Assembly (NCBI RefSeq): GCF_019578655.1
Contig: NC_063259.1
Span: 9,846,001-9,910,000, forward strand
Length of the DNA: 64,000 nucleotides
Direction of reading: 5' to 3'
Source: Ricinus communis
Taxonomy: Eukaryota; Streptophyta; Magnoliopsida; Malpighiales; Euphorbiaceae
A model generated the notes under the pieces. The model made no database searches. It was not told the origin of the DNA and saw only the letters and a list, made by a program, of their open reading frames with translations. Shown here piece by piece: positions 1-12,617 of this stretch. Both the position numbers and the translations under genes were made by a program. How positions within the stretch are numbered: the first letter of the stretch is position 1; each line of letters starts with the position of its first letter.

Positions 1-3000
1 GGTGTATTTGTAAGTATGAGAAAACAACCTCTTAAATGGGATAATTTTGTAATATAAGAAAACAACACCGTAAAAGGGTTATATTTGTCGATATAAGAAA
101 ATAACCCCGTAAAACCTTTATATTTATGAAATTTTAAGGAAACAACCCCATAATAGTGCTAATAATTTAAGATAAGAGAACGAGCCTGTAAAACTGGTAT
201 ATTTATCAATATAAGAAAATAACCTTGTAAATTGTGTATATTTATGAATTTGAGAAAACAACCCCGTAAATGGGGTATATTTTTCGATATAAGAAAATAA
301 CCTCGTAAAACGTGTATATTTATAAATTTGAGAAAACAGCTCCATAATAGTGCTAATAATTTAATATGAGAAGACGATATCGTAAAAGTGGTATATTTGT
401 CAATATAAGAAAATAACCCCGTAAAACATGTATATTTATGGATTTGAGAAAACAACCCCATAATAGTGCTAATAATTTAATATGAGAAAATGACCTCGTA
501 AAACTGGTATATTTATAAATATAAGAAAATAACCCTGTAAAGCGGGTATATTTATGAATCTGAGAAAACAACACCATAAAAGTTGCGTAATTGCGAGTTT
601 AAGAAAATAACCTTGTAGATGAGGTAAATTTTTTCAAAATGAGAAAACAACTCCATAATACAAGGATATTTATCAATCAGGGAAAATAAACCCGCAATTT
701 TGGTATATTTGCGAGTACGAGAAAACAACCCCTTAAATGGATTAATTTTATAATATGAGAAAACAACCCCGTAAAAAGAGTATATTTGTAGATATAAAAA
801 AATAAATCTGTAAAACGTGTATATTTATTAATTTTAGAAAACAACCCAATAGTAGTGCTAATAATTTAATATGAGAAAACGACCTCGTAGAATTGGTATA
901 TTTATCAATATAAGAAAATATCCTCGTAAAACGTGTATATTTATGAATTTAAGAAAACAACCATGTAAAAGGGGTATATCTGTAGATATAAGAAAATAAC
1001 CTCGTATAACGTGTATATTAATGAAGTTGAGGAAACAACCCCATAATAGTGCTAATAATTTAGTATGAGAAACGATTCCGTAAAAGTGGTATATTTATCA
1101 ATATAAGAAAATAACCCCGTAAAACGTGTACATTCATGAATCTGAGAAAACAACCTGGAAAAACTAGTGTAATTGCGAGTTTGAGAAAACAGCCTCGTAG
1201 AAGGGGTAAATTTTTTAATTTGAGAAAACAACCCGTAATACGGGGATATTTATCAATCGTAGAAAATAACCCCGTAATTTTGGTATATTTGTGAGTATGA
1301 GAAAACAACCCTTTAAATGGGTTAATTTTATAATATGAGAAAACAACCCCTTAAATGGGTAAATTTTATAATATGAGAAAACAACCCCGTAAAATGGATA
1401 TATTTGTTGATATTAGAAAATAACCCCCGTAAAAACGTGTATATTTATGAACTTGAGAAAACAACCCATTAATAGTGCTGATAATTTTACATGAGAAAAC
1501 AATCCCATAAAACTGGTATATTTATCAATATAAGTAAATAACCTCATATAACGTGTATATTTATGAATTTGAGAAAACAACCCCGCAAATGGGTATATTT
1601 GTGGATATAAGAAAATAACCTCGTAAAATGTGTATTTATGAATTTGAGAAAACAACTCCATAATAGTGCTAATAATTTAATATGAGAAAACAACCTCTTA
1701 AATAGGTTAATTTTATAATATGAGAAAACAATCCCGTAAAAGGGGTGTATTTGTCAATATAAGAAAATAACCACGTAAAAGCGTGTATATTTATGAACTT
1801 GAGAAAACAACCCCATAATAGTGCTAATAATTTTACATGACAAAAGGACCTCGTAAAACTGGTATATTTAAATATAAGTAAATAACCTCATATAACGTGT
1901 ATATTTAAGAATTTGAGAAACCAACCTCGTAAATGGGATATATTTATCAATGTAAGAAAATAACCTCGTAAAACGGGTATAATTATGAATTTGAGAAAAC
2001 AACCTAGTACAAGGGGTATATTTGTAAAAATTAAAAAATAACTCCGTAAAATTTGTATATTAATGAATTTAAAAAAAACCCATAATAGTGCTAATGATTT
2101 AATATAAGAAAACCACCCCGTAAAAGTGGTATATTTATCAATATAAGAAAATAACCCTGTAAAACGTGTATATTTATCAATCTGAGAAAACAATGCCGTA
2201 AAAGTAGCGTAATTACGAGTCTAAGAAAATAGCCTCGTAGATGGCGAAAATCTTTTTAAAATGAGAGAACAACTCCATAATACGATGATATTTATCAATC
2301 GGAGAAAATAACCCCGGAATTTTGGTACAGTTGTGAGTATGAGAAAATAACCCCTTAAATGGGTTAATTTTATAATATGAGAAGACAACCCCGCAAAAGG
2401 GATATATTTATAGATATAAAAAAATAACCCCGTAAAACATGTATATTTATTAATTTGAGAAAACAACCCTATAATAGTGCTAATAATTTAATATGAGAAA
2501 ATGAAATGTAAAACTGGTATATTTATCAATATAAGAAAATAACCTCGTAAAATATGTATATTTATGAATTTGAGAAAACAACCCCGTAAATGGGATATAT
2601 TTATCAATATAAGAAAAAAAACCTCGTAAAACGTGTATATTTATGAATTTGAGAAAATAGCCTTATAATATTGTAAATAAATTAATATGAGAAAACGATC
2701 TCGTAAAAATGGTATATTTATTAATATAAGAAAATAACCCTGTAAAACGTATATATTTATGAATTTAAGAAAACAACCCCATAATAGTGATAATAATTTA
2801 ATATGAAAAAACGACCACGTAAAAGTGGTATATTTATCAATATCAGAAAATAACCTCGTAAAACGTGTATATTTAAGATTTTTAGAAAACAACCCCATAA
2901 ATGGGGTATATTTATCAATATAAGAAAATAATCCCGTAAAACGTGTATATTTATGAATTTGAGAAAACAACCCCATAATAGTGCTAATAATTTAATATGA

Positions 3001-3715
3001 GAAAACGACTCCGTAAAAGTGGTATATTTGTCTATATAAGAAAATAACCTTGTAAAACGGGTATATTTATGACTTTGAGAAAACAACCCCATAATAGTGC
3101 TAATAATTTAATATGAGAAAACGACCCCATAAAAGTGGTATATTTATCAATATAAGAAAATAACCTCGTAAAGCGTGTGTATTTATGAATTTGAGAAAAC
3201 AACCCCATAAATGGAGTATATTTGTGGATATAAGAAATAACATCATAAAATGTGTATATTAATGAGTTTGAGAAAACAACTCCATAATTATGCTAATAAC
3301 TTAATATGAGCAGACGACTCCCGTAAAAATGGTATATTTGTCCATATAAGAAAATAACCTCGTAAAATGTGTATATATATGAGTTTGAGAAAACAACCCA
3401 TAATAGTGCTAATGATTTTACATGAAAAAATGACCCCGTAAAATTGGTATATTTATCAATATAAGAAAATAACCTCGTAAAACATGTATACTTATGAATT
3501 TGAACAACTCTATAATAATGCTAATAATTTAATATGAGAAAATGACCCCGTAAAAATGGTATATTTATCAATATAAGAAAATAATCTCGTAAAACGTATA
3601 TATTTATAAATTTGAGAAAACAACCCCGTAAATGGGTATATTTATCGATATAAGAAAATAACCTCGTAAAACGTGTATATTTATGAATTTGATAAAACAA
3701 CCCCATAATAGTGCT
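1..3715. repeat. Satellite array block 1 (38-39 bp monomers)
   Basis: Continuous head-to-tail monomers of 38-39 bp. Each begins near AGAAAAYRACC, has a CCCGTAAAA-like centre and a TATATTTATSAAT-like second half. Neighbouring monomers differ more from each other than from monomers about 116 or 388 bp away, so the array has higher-order structure. The block runs off the left edge of the window. It ends at an 8-bp ATAGTGCT that was duplicated by the next element. Minus-strand open frames here (up to 111 codons) are repeat translations, not genes. Confidence 0.95.
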
Positions 3716-5156
3716 TAGGGTTGAGCATGTATCTCGGTGATTCCCGCTCGAACCGTATAATCGTACCGAAAAATACCAGAACCGAGATAACCGAAATTTT
3801 TTATAACCGAATTGAACTGATTCGAATTTTTTTTTCTATTACGTTATACTACTGGTTCTTTAGTAAAAACTGTTCCATAACCGTACCAGAACCTATCCGT
3901 ATTGTACTGATCCGAACCAAACCGTAGAACTGAATTTTTTACATATATTTATTAATAATTATTTATATTATATAAATAATACCTATTAAAAATAACTATA
4001 ATGTTATAAAATACTTTATACTCTATAAAAAATATTTTATATTTATCATTTTATATAATTCAAGCAAGTATTATCGAAATAAAAAAAATACTACATATTA
4101 AAAATAACTATAATAATATAATGTACTTTATACTCTATAAAAAAAATATAAGTTATATATTAATATATCATATAGTATACTGATACTAATATACATACTC
4201 TAACACTAAATTTATAATTTACTATCTACTAACTTTACCGTAATATCTTTTCTTCCCACATATTACAAGCATACACCTAACAATTTGAACACACCGTCTT
4301 CCTCTTTAGAATACACCGCCGTACCTCCCATTTTGAAATTCAGAAAGACAAAATCTCTAAGGCAAATTTCTGAATAGAAAATCAAAAGGAAGAAGGAAGA
4401 AATTCGCTCGCGTAGACGTCTTCCTCTTTAGAACACACCGCCGCACCTCTCAATTTTCAATTCAGAAAGATAAAATCCCTAAGGGAAATTTCTAGATAGA
4501 AAATCAAAAGGAAGAAGGCAGAAATTGGCTCGCCTAGACGTTTTTCTCTTTAGCGCCACGCATAATTAGCTTGCAAAAATGCAGAAGTAAGAATTGGCTC
4601 GCGTAGACGTCTTCCTTTTTAGCGCTCTCTCTTCCCATAACTGTGCCGTCGTTGTTCAGTCCTGAATATTTTTCTTTTTTTTTATTTTTATTTTTGATGG
4701 GTAGATTGTTGGCTGCAATTGTAAAAAATATTTTATTTTAATGATTGCCATTTGCAAAATATTCTTATGCTAGCAGTAACATATATTTTAATGGTTCGTA
4801 TTTGAACATTGAATGAATTGTTATACTTGCAAGTGACTAAATTGCAAAACAGGTTGTTAAGAATGCGATTGCAATTTTAATTCATATTTTCATGCTACTT
4901 TCTTTAGGTTGGGAATCATATTTTCTCTAAATATGTTTGACTAAAGATGAGATTAAAGTTGTGTTTCTTTAAATTTTTTAGAATCAAAAATAGCACCGAA
5001 CCGAACTGCATTTAACCGTAAAAATTGGTACAATACGGTACGGATCCTTTTATGTTTGGTACGGTACTGGTACCTTCAATTTTAAAACAACCGAGGTTTG
5101 GTACGGTACTAGTGATTAATTGATAACCGAATTGGACCGATCCGTGCTCATCCCTA
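3716..5156. mobile_element. Non-autonomous hAT transposon, perfect 8-bp TSD
   Basis: The left end TAGGGTTGAGCATG and the right end TGCTCATCCCTA are imperfect inverted repeats. The element is bounded by identical ATAGTGCT at 3708-3715 and 5157-5164, the 8-bp duplication expected of hAT. Both subterminal regions carry repeated GGTACGGT/CGGTTCGGT-like words, typical candidate transposase sites. Its left ~500 bp and right ~430 bp match, in reverse orientation, the two ends of the transposase-bearing element at 48978-53865; the middle is unrelated and non-coding. It is therefore a derivative of that family that would need transposase supplied in trans. The 68-codon frame at 3721-3927 lies in the terminal region and is not a gene. 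Confidence 0.93.
4295..4640 (+). repeat. 122-bp internal tandem repeat of the hAT derivative
   Basis: The word CGTCTTCCTCTTTAGAA and its neighbours recur at 4295, 4417 and (diverged) 4539, an exact 122-bp spacing. A shortened fourth copy starts near 4608. Each copy contains AGAAAATCAAAAGGAAGAAG followed by a GCTCGCGTAGACG box. Nothing like it is seen in the large hAT copy, so it was acquired or expanded after the non-autonomous form arose. Confidence 0.85.
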
Positions 5157-8100
5157 ATAGTGCTAATAACTTAATATGAGAAAATGATTCCGTAAAAGTG
5201 GTATATTTGTCAATATAAGAAAATAACCCCGTAAAACGTGTACACTTGTGAATCAGAGAAAATAACCCCGTAAAACTAGTGAATTGCGAGTCTGAGAAAA
5301 CAGCCTCGTAGAAGGGGTAAATTTTTTAATAGGAGAAAACAACCTTGTAATACGGAGATATTTATAAATCGAAAAAAATCACCCCGTAATTTTGGTATAT
5401 TTATGAGTATGAGAAACAAACCCTTAAATGGATTAATTTTATAATATGAGAAAGCAACCACATATATGGGGTATATTTGTCGATATAAGAAAATAACTCC
5501 GTAAAATGTGTATATTTATGAATTTATGAAAACAACCCCATAATAGTGCTAATAATTTAACATGAGAAAATGACCCAATAAAACTGGTATATTTAACAAT
5601 ATAAAAAAATAATCTCGTAAAACGTGTATATTTATGAATTTGAGAAAACAACCCCGTAAATGGGGTATATTTATCGATATAAGAAAATAAACTCATAAAA
5701 CGTGTATATTTATGACTTTAAGAAAATAGCTCCATAATAGTGCTAATAATTTAATATGAGAAAACGATAACGTAAAAGTGGTATATTTGTCAATATAAGA
5801 AAATGACCTCGTAAAATGTTTATATTTATGAATCTGAGAAACAACCCCGTAAAACTAGTGAAATTGCGAGTATGAGAAAACAACTTAGTAGAAAGGGTAA
5901 ATTTTTTAATATGAAAAAACAAGCCCAGTAATACGAGAATATTTATCAATCAGACAAAAATAACACAATAATTTTGGTATAACTGTGAGTATGAAAAAAT
6001 AACCCCTTCAAAGGGACAATTTTATAATATTTGAAAACAACACCGTAAAAGGGGTATACTTATCGACATAAGAAAATAAACCCATAAAACTTGCATATTT
6101 ATGAATTTGAGAAAACAATCGCATAAGAGTGCTAATAATTTAATATGAGAAAATGATCCCATAAAAGTGGTATATTTATCAATATAAGAAAATAACCCCG
6201 TATAACGTGTATATTTCTGAATCTGAGAAAAAACCCAGCAAAAGTAGGGTAATTGCGAGTATGAGAAAACAGCTTCCTAGAAGGGGTAAATTTTTAATTT
6301 GAGAAAACAACCTCGTAATATGAGGATATTTATCAATCAGAGAAAACAACCCCGTAATTTTGGTATATTTGTGAGTATGAGAAAACAACCCCGTGATTTT
6401 GGTATATTTGTGAATATCAGAAAACAACCCATTAAATGGGATAATTTTATAATATGAGAAAACAACGCCATAAAAGGAGTATATTTGTCGAAATAAGATA
6501 ATAACCCCGTAAAAATGTGTATATTTATGAATTTATAAAAACAACCCCATAATAGTGCTAATAATTTAATATGAGAAAACGACATTGTAAAAGTGGTATA
6601 TTTATCAATATAAGAAAATAATCTCGTAAAATGCGTATATTTCTGAATTTAAGAAAAGAACCTCGTAAATGGGGTATATTTGTCGATATAAGAAAATAAC
6701 CTCGTAAAACGTGTATATTTATGAATTTGAGAAAACAGCCCCATAATAGTGCAAATAAATTAATATGAGAAAATGACCTTGTAAAAGTGGTATATTTATC
6801 AATATAAGAAAATAATCCTGTAAAACGTGTATATTCATGAATTTAAGAAAACAACCCCCATAATAGTGATAATAATTTAATATGAGAAAATGACCGCCTA
6901 AAAGTGGTATATTTATCAATATCAGAAAATAACTTCGTAAAACGTGTATATTTAAGAATTTTAGAAAACAACCGCATAAATGGGGTATATTTGTCAATAT
7001 AAGAAAATAATCCCGTAAAACGTGTATATTTATAAATTTGAGAAAATAACCCCATAATAGTGCTAATAATTTAATATAAGAAAACGACATCGTAATATTG
7101 GTATATTTTTCAATAAAAGAAAATAACCTCGTAAAATGTGTATATTTTTGAATTTGAGAAAACAACCCCATAAATGGGGTATATTTATCGATATAAGAAA
7201 ATAACCTCGTAAAACGTGTATATTTATGAATTTGAGAAAATAGCCCCATAATAGTGCAAATAAATTAATATGAGAAAACGACCCCGTAAAAGTGGTATAT
7301 TTATCAATATAAGAAAATAAGCCCGTAAAACGTGTAGATTCATGAATTTAACAAAACAACCCCATAATAGTGATAATAATTAAATATGAGAAAACGACCG
7401 CCTAAAAGCGGTATATTTATTAATCTTAGAAAATAACTTCGTAAAACATGTATATTTAAGAATTTTAGAAAACAACCCCGTAAATTGGGTATACTTGTCG
7501 ATATAAGAAAATAACCCCGTAAAATGTGTATATTAATGAATTTGAGAAAACAACCCCATAATAGTGCTAATAATTTAATATGAGAAAACGATTCCGTAAA
7601 AGTGTTATATTTATCAATATAAAAAATTACCCCGTAAAACATGTATATTTATGAAACTGAGAAAAAATCTCATAAAAGTAGAGTAATTGCGAGTCTGGGA
7701 AAACAGCCTCCTAGAAGGGGTAAATTTTTTAATTTAAGAAAACAACCTTGTAATACGAGCATATTTATCAATTAGAGAAAACAACCCCGTAACTTTGGTA
7801 TATTTGTGAGTATGAGAAAACAACCCCGTAATTTTGGTATATTTGTGAATTTGAGAAAACAACCCATTAAATGGGATAATTTTATAATATGAGAAAACAA
7901 CACTATAAAAGGGGTATATTTGTCGAAATAAGATTATAACCCCGTAAAAAGTTGTATATTTATGAATTTGTGAAAACAACCCCATAATAGTGCTAATAAT
8001 TTAATATGAGAAAACGACATCGTAACAGTGGTATATTTATCAATATAAGAAAATAATCTCGTAAAATCTGTATATTTCTGAATTTAAGAAAAGAACCCCG

Positions 8101-9689
8101 TAAATGAGGTATATTTGTCGATATAAGAAAATAACCTCGTAAAACGTGTATATTTATGAATTTGAGAAAACAGCACCATAATAGTGCAAATAAATTAATA
8201 TGAGAAAATGACCCTGTAAAAGTAGTATATTTATCAATATAAGAAAATAATCCCGTAAAACGTGTATATTCATGAATTTAAGAAAACAACCCCCATAATG
8301 GTGATAATAATTTAATATGAGAAAATGACCGCCTAAAAGTGGTATATTTATCAATATCAGAAAATAACTTCGTAAAACGGATATATTTAAGAATTTTAGA
8401 AAACAATCCCATAAATGGGGTATATTTGTCAATATAAGAAAATAACTCAGTAAAACGTGTATATTTATGAATTTGAGAAAACAACCCCATAATAGTGCTA
8501 ATAATTTAATATGAGAAAACGAAATCGTAATATTGATATATTTATCAATATAAGAAAATAACCTCGTAAAATGTGTATATTTTTTATTTTGAGAAAATAA
8601 TCCCATAAATGGGGTATATTTATCGATATAAGAAAATAACCTCGTAAAACGTGTATATTTATAAATTTGAGAAAATAGCCCCATAATAGTGCAAATAAAT
8701 TAATATGAGAAAACGACCCTGTAAAAGTGGTATATTTATCAATATAAGAAAATAAGCCCGTAAAATGTGTAGATTCATGAATTTAACAAAACAACCCCAT
8801 AATAGTGATAATAATTTAATATGAGAAAATGACCGCCTAAAAGCGGTATATTTATCAATATCAGAAAATAACTTCGTAAAACATGTATATTTAAGAATTT
8901 TAGAAAACAACCCCGTAAATTGGGTATACTTGTCGATATAAGAAAATAACCCCGTAAAATGTGTATATTTATGAATTTGAGAAAACAACCCCATAATAGT
9001 GCTAATAATTTGATATGAGAAAATGATTCCGTAAAAGTGTTATATTTATCAATATAAGAAAATAACCCCGTAAAACATGTATATTTATGAAACTGAGAAA
9101 GAATCCCGTAAAAGTAGTGTAATTGCGAGTCTGGGAAAACAGCCTCCTAGAAGGGGTAAATTTTTTAATTTAAGAAAACAACCTTGTAATACGAGGATAT
9201 TTATCAATCAGAGAAAACAACCCTGTAACTTTGGTATATTTGTGAGTATGAGAAAACAACCTCGTAATTTTGGTATATTTGTGAATATGAGAAAACAACC
9301 CATTAAATGGGATAATTTTATAGTATGAGAAAACAACACCATAAAAGGGGTATATTTGTCGAAATAAGATTATAACCACGTAAAAAGTTGTATATTTATG
9401 AATTTGTGAAAACAACCCCATAATAGTGCTAATAATTTAATATGAGAAAACAACATCGTAACAGTGGTATATTTATCAATATAAGAAAATAACCTTGTAA
9501 AACGTTAATATTTCTGAATTTAAGAAAAGAACCCCGTAAATGGGGTATATTTATCGATATAAGAAAATAACCTCGTAAAATGTGTATATTTATGAATTTG
9601 AGAAAACTGCCACATAATAGTGCAAAAAAATTAATATGAGAAAATGACCCCGTAAAAGTGGTATATTTATCAATATAAGAAAATAAGCC
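5157..9689. repeat. Satellite array block 2
   Basis: Same 38-39 bp monomers as block 1, resuming directly at the hAT target-site duplication. The richer monomer set appears here, including the GTGTAATTGCGAG type, the GTAGAAGGGGTAAATTTTTTAA type and the CCTTAAATGGGTTAATTTTA type. The block ends with AAGCC (9685-9689), the left target-site duplication of the following solo LTR. Confidence 0.95.
6600..9560. repeat. Two tandem copies of a ~1.43-kb higher-order unit
   Basis: Sequence from about 6600-8100 recurs at about 8035-9560 with an offset of 1435 bp. The match includes rare variants, for example the CCGCCTAAAAG monomer, a CATGAATTTAACAAAACAACC monomer and a doubled TTTTGGTATATTTGTGA monomer. 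Paired minus-strand frames of 176 codons at 6719-7249 and 8154-8684 show the same offset. The two copies are far more alike than average monomers, so this is a recent unequal-exchange duplication. Confidence 0.85.
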
Positions 9690-12617
9690 TGTCACGACCC
9701 CACCCGTGGGCCTGTGACCGGCACTAGGGAATGGGTAGGCTTAAGGCCACCGAAACCCGTAGTAAGCCTGACACTCACTGATTTAAACAAATCTCATCTC
9801 AAATTAATATTATTAAAACCACAAATTATCTTAAATGCTACACTCTACAAAATTACTTCGGTCTACCAGAAAAACTAGGCGAGACCCGAAGCTCAGAAAA
9901 TTTACAACTGATACATCTACTAATTACTACTTCGGAGAATCTAAGATTTACCAATTTACATACCAAATCAAATACATCACCCGATGATGAAGGAGTCAAG
10001 ATCGAATAAGAGTCATGCGGAGAACTAAATATGAATCAAAAAATATAAATGGAGACCGCTACCCTTAGAGTGAGTTAAAATCAAATAATCTAGGGACTAT
10101 TGCTTCTTCCTCGGAAAACATAGATTATTCAAATCGATATCAAACCATACTATAATCATACCCTACTATTTCCTTCACATAAAATATTAATCATTCGAAT
10201 CAATATATCAACCATGCACGTAAATGCAATCCATATAATAATCAATACCATAATAAATAAATAAATGAAATGAATAAAAATATATTTTTACTTTTACGGG
10301 ACGAGTGGCTCAGTAGAACCCTAAACCCCAAATTTTTAGTAGCCTTTCGGCTCTCTTAATCCAACAGTGTCAGCGCCCAGAGAGCAAGCTCGATCAGGTC
10401 CTTACCTCCGGCGAACACTTGAATACCAAATAAGCCGGCCGAGAGCATCGCTCGATCAGGGACCTTAACTCCGAATCAATCCAACTCCCCCGAGAGCAAT
10501 GCTCGATCAGGCGTGCATAAATCCATAATAATCTTATATCCATGATCATTACCGGCAGACGCTGTCCCGCGATATGTAATTCCATCGGTGCATGTTCTAC
10601 AAGCCACATTTCCCAATTCGCAATCATCACATATAATAAATATCATTATCCGATGAACTCATCCAACATATATCGGAAATAAAGATTAAAGATTTAAGAT
10701 AAAACAACGTGCAATTTGTGAGGGGAAAAATAATAACGTTTGTCTTATTATAACATACTAATAATAATATTTATATTATTTCAAATATTAATAATCAAGT
10801 GAAATCATTTATCATGATACTAATAATCATATTAAGCACAAATTCTAAATAGCATATTAAAATCGGACTAGCAATAGCGCAGATTAAATGACTTTAACTC
10901 ACGGGATTGGGCGACCTCCTAGCTCCCGGTTGGAGCAAGCCGAATAGACAGATCATCTAATCACGGAAAACAATTTATCAAAACGCTGAAACAATCAATC
11001 ATTAATCCTAGGTCTAGACTCCTAGGACTGACTGTCTAAGAATCTCGACTCGGGAGAATTCTACCGAAAATCCGGCAGAACCTCCCCTACAACACGAACA
11101 TTACCCCCCGTAAAAACGGGTCCAGGACCTGCCAGAAGGACACTTCCAATATCCAACAATTTAAACAACGGGAGTCGGGTCCCCAAACTTCACTACTTCC
11201 CGACTCCGCCACACAGCACAAAATACAAGGCAGGCAAACTGACAAACAATTATTTTTGACTCACAAAAATCATCAAATACTCAATATAAACCATTAGACA
11301 CAATTAAACCAAGAATTTCTAAAATTAACGGGCCGGAGAAGGTGAGACGCCGATCGCTCGGTCGACTCGCCCCGGCAGGAGTCCGATCGACGATCAGGAC
11401 ACACCATCGGACTCACAACGACGCGCTGACGACGATCCCCGCTTTCGATTTTCCGATCTGACACCCGATCATCCGGAGAGATTTGCGGACGATCTCGACC
11501 GTCGATTCGCAAACGAAGCCCGATCGCCACGAAATCAGTGCCATCGCGAAGCTTGAAACAGGGAGAGTCGGGATATCCCGATCCTCCTCCGGGATCTCGA
11601 AAAAGCCCAAAAACGCATCCGTGCCACTCACGAATTCTCTCCCACTAAAACCGACGCATTACCGCCGCTAAAAGGAAGCTCTCCAAGGGGAGTTGATCGC
11701 CACCGAGATCGGCCGGAAGGCCACCGGAACGGCCGAACGACGCCTCGGTCCGCCACACGCCGCCGATTCCACGCGGCCATTTGCCGCCTGGCTTTGCACT
11801 CGCTTCTCGCCGACAAGAACGTTTTCACGCAGCGATTCCGGCAATCAATTACTACACGACGATAGCTCCTCCTTCTTGTGACCCCTTTTGCTTTCGCGAC
11901 GCTTCTCTTTTCCTCTCTTCCCGATTCTTTCCTTCAATATCGACATTTGACCCCCGAACTTTTCCTTATTACAATTTGGTCCCTCAACTTTCTTAATTAC
12001 TTACAATTTCATCCTACAAAATTCCAATTTGACCCCCAAACTTCTTTTTAGCCTTTCAATTAAGCCCCTAACTATTTAATTTGGGCCAAATCCGAATTAT
12101 TGAAAATACACAATTACAAAAGTACCCCTGACCGACATATTTATTTACGAAAATACCAAACTCACAAATTTCCATTAAAACCCCATAAAAATAAAATTAT
12201 ACTTTTAATCTTTATTCCAAAATAATCCTCCAATTAAATCCTACACACAATTAAATTAAATAATCAATTTCCAACTTAAAATTTAATACTACTAATCAAT
12301 TATAATACCAATTTTCCCAAAATTCTTTTATAAACATCCTTTACAATTCTACCATAATTTTCCAATATATAATTTTACTTATATAAATATGCATTTGGGA
12401 AAATTTGAATAGCCAAAATATAATCATTTCTCAAATAATTTCCTTGAATAATTTCTTAAAATTTCAAACTAATTGGGTATAGAAAATAACTCATTTATTT
12501 GATTAATATTAAATTTTTCATTAAATCATTTCAAATTAAACCCAATAATAATGAAGCTAAAATTAACTTAAATAAAAACTCAATATTAAATATATAAAAA
12601 AAATTCCGGGTGTTACA
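9690..12617 (-). mobile_element. Solo LTR (~2.93 kb) of a Ty3/gypsy-type retrotransposon
   Basis: Bounded by TGTCACGACCCC on the left and GGGTGTTACA on the right, so on the minus strand it starts TGTAACACCCGG and ends GGGGTCGTGACA, a classic plant gypsy LTR form. It is flanked by identical 5-bp AAGCC at 9685-9689 and 12618-12622. There is no internal domain, so this is a solo LTR left by LTR-LTR recombination. The GC-rich part at 11330-11890 gives short open frames on both strands with no recognisable protein; I regard them as LTR sequence. At about 2.9 kb the LTR is long for plant gypsy elements. Confidence 0.95.
10374..10511. repeat. Hairpin-like GAGCAATGCTCGATCAGG repeats in LTR
   Basis: Three spaced copies of GAGAGCAAGCTCGATCAGG-like sequence at about 10379, 10441 and 10492. 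Each contains a small inverted repeat (GAGC, 2-3 nt, GCTC) and most are linked to a 'TCCTTACCTCCGG' or 'ACCTTAACTCCG' box. The same cassette recurs in every other LTR of the family, including five copies at 29570-29890. Confidence 0.8.

Noticed and set aside
1..3715. CRISPR-like regularly spaced short repeats
   Set aside because: The repeats are contiguous with no unique spacers, and the sequence is plainly eukaryotic.
6719..7249. Minus-strand 176-codon frame (and about a hundred similar ones in the array)
   Set aside because: It is a direct translation of 39-bp satellite monomers; overlapping frames exist in a second register, lengths vary with every stop, and no domain, start context or codon constraint is visible.
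11294..11996. Overlapping frames on both strands in the GC-rich part of the solo LTR
   Set aside because: They recur, broken differently, in every LTR of the family and match no known protein; the GC-rich composition explains their openness.
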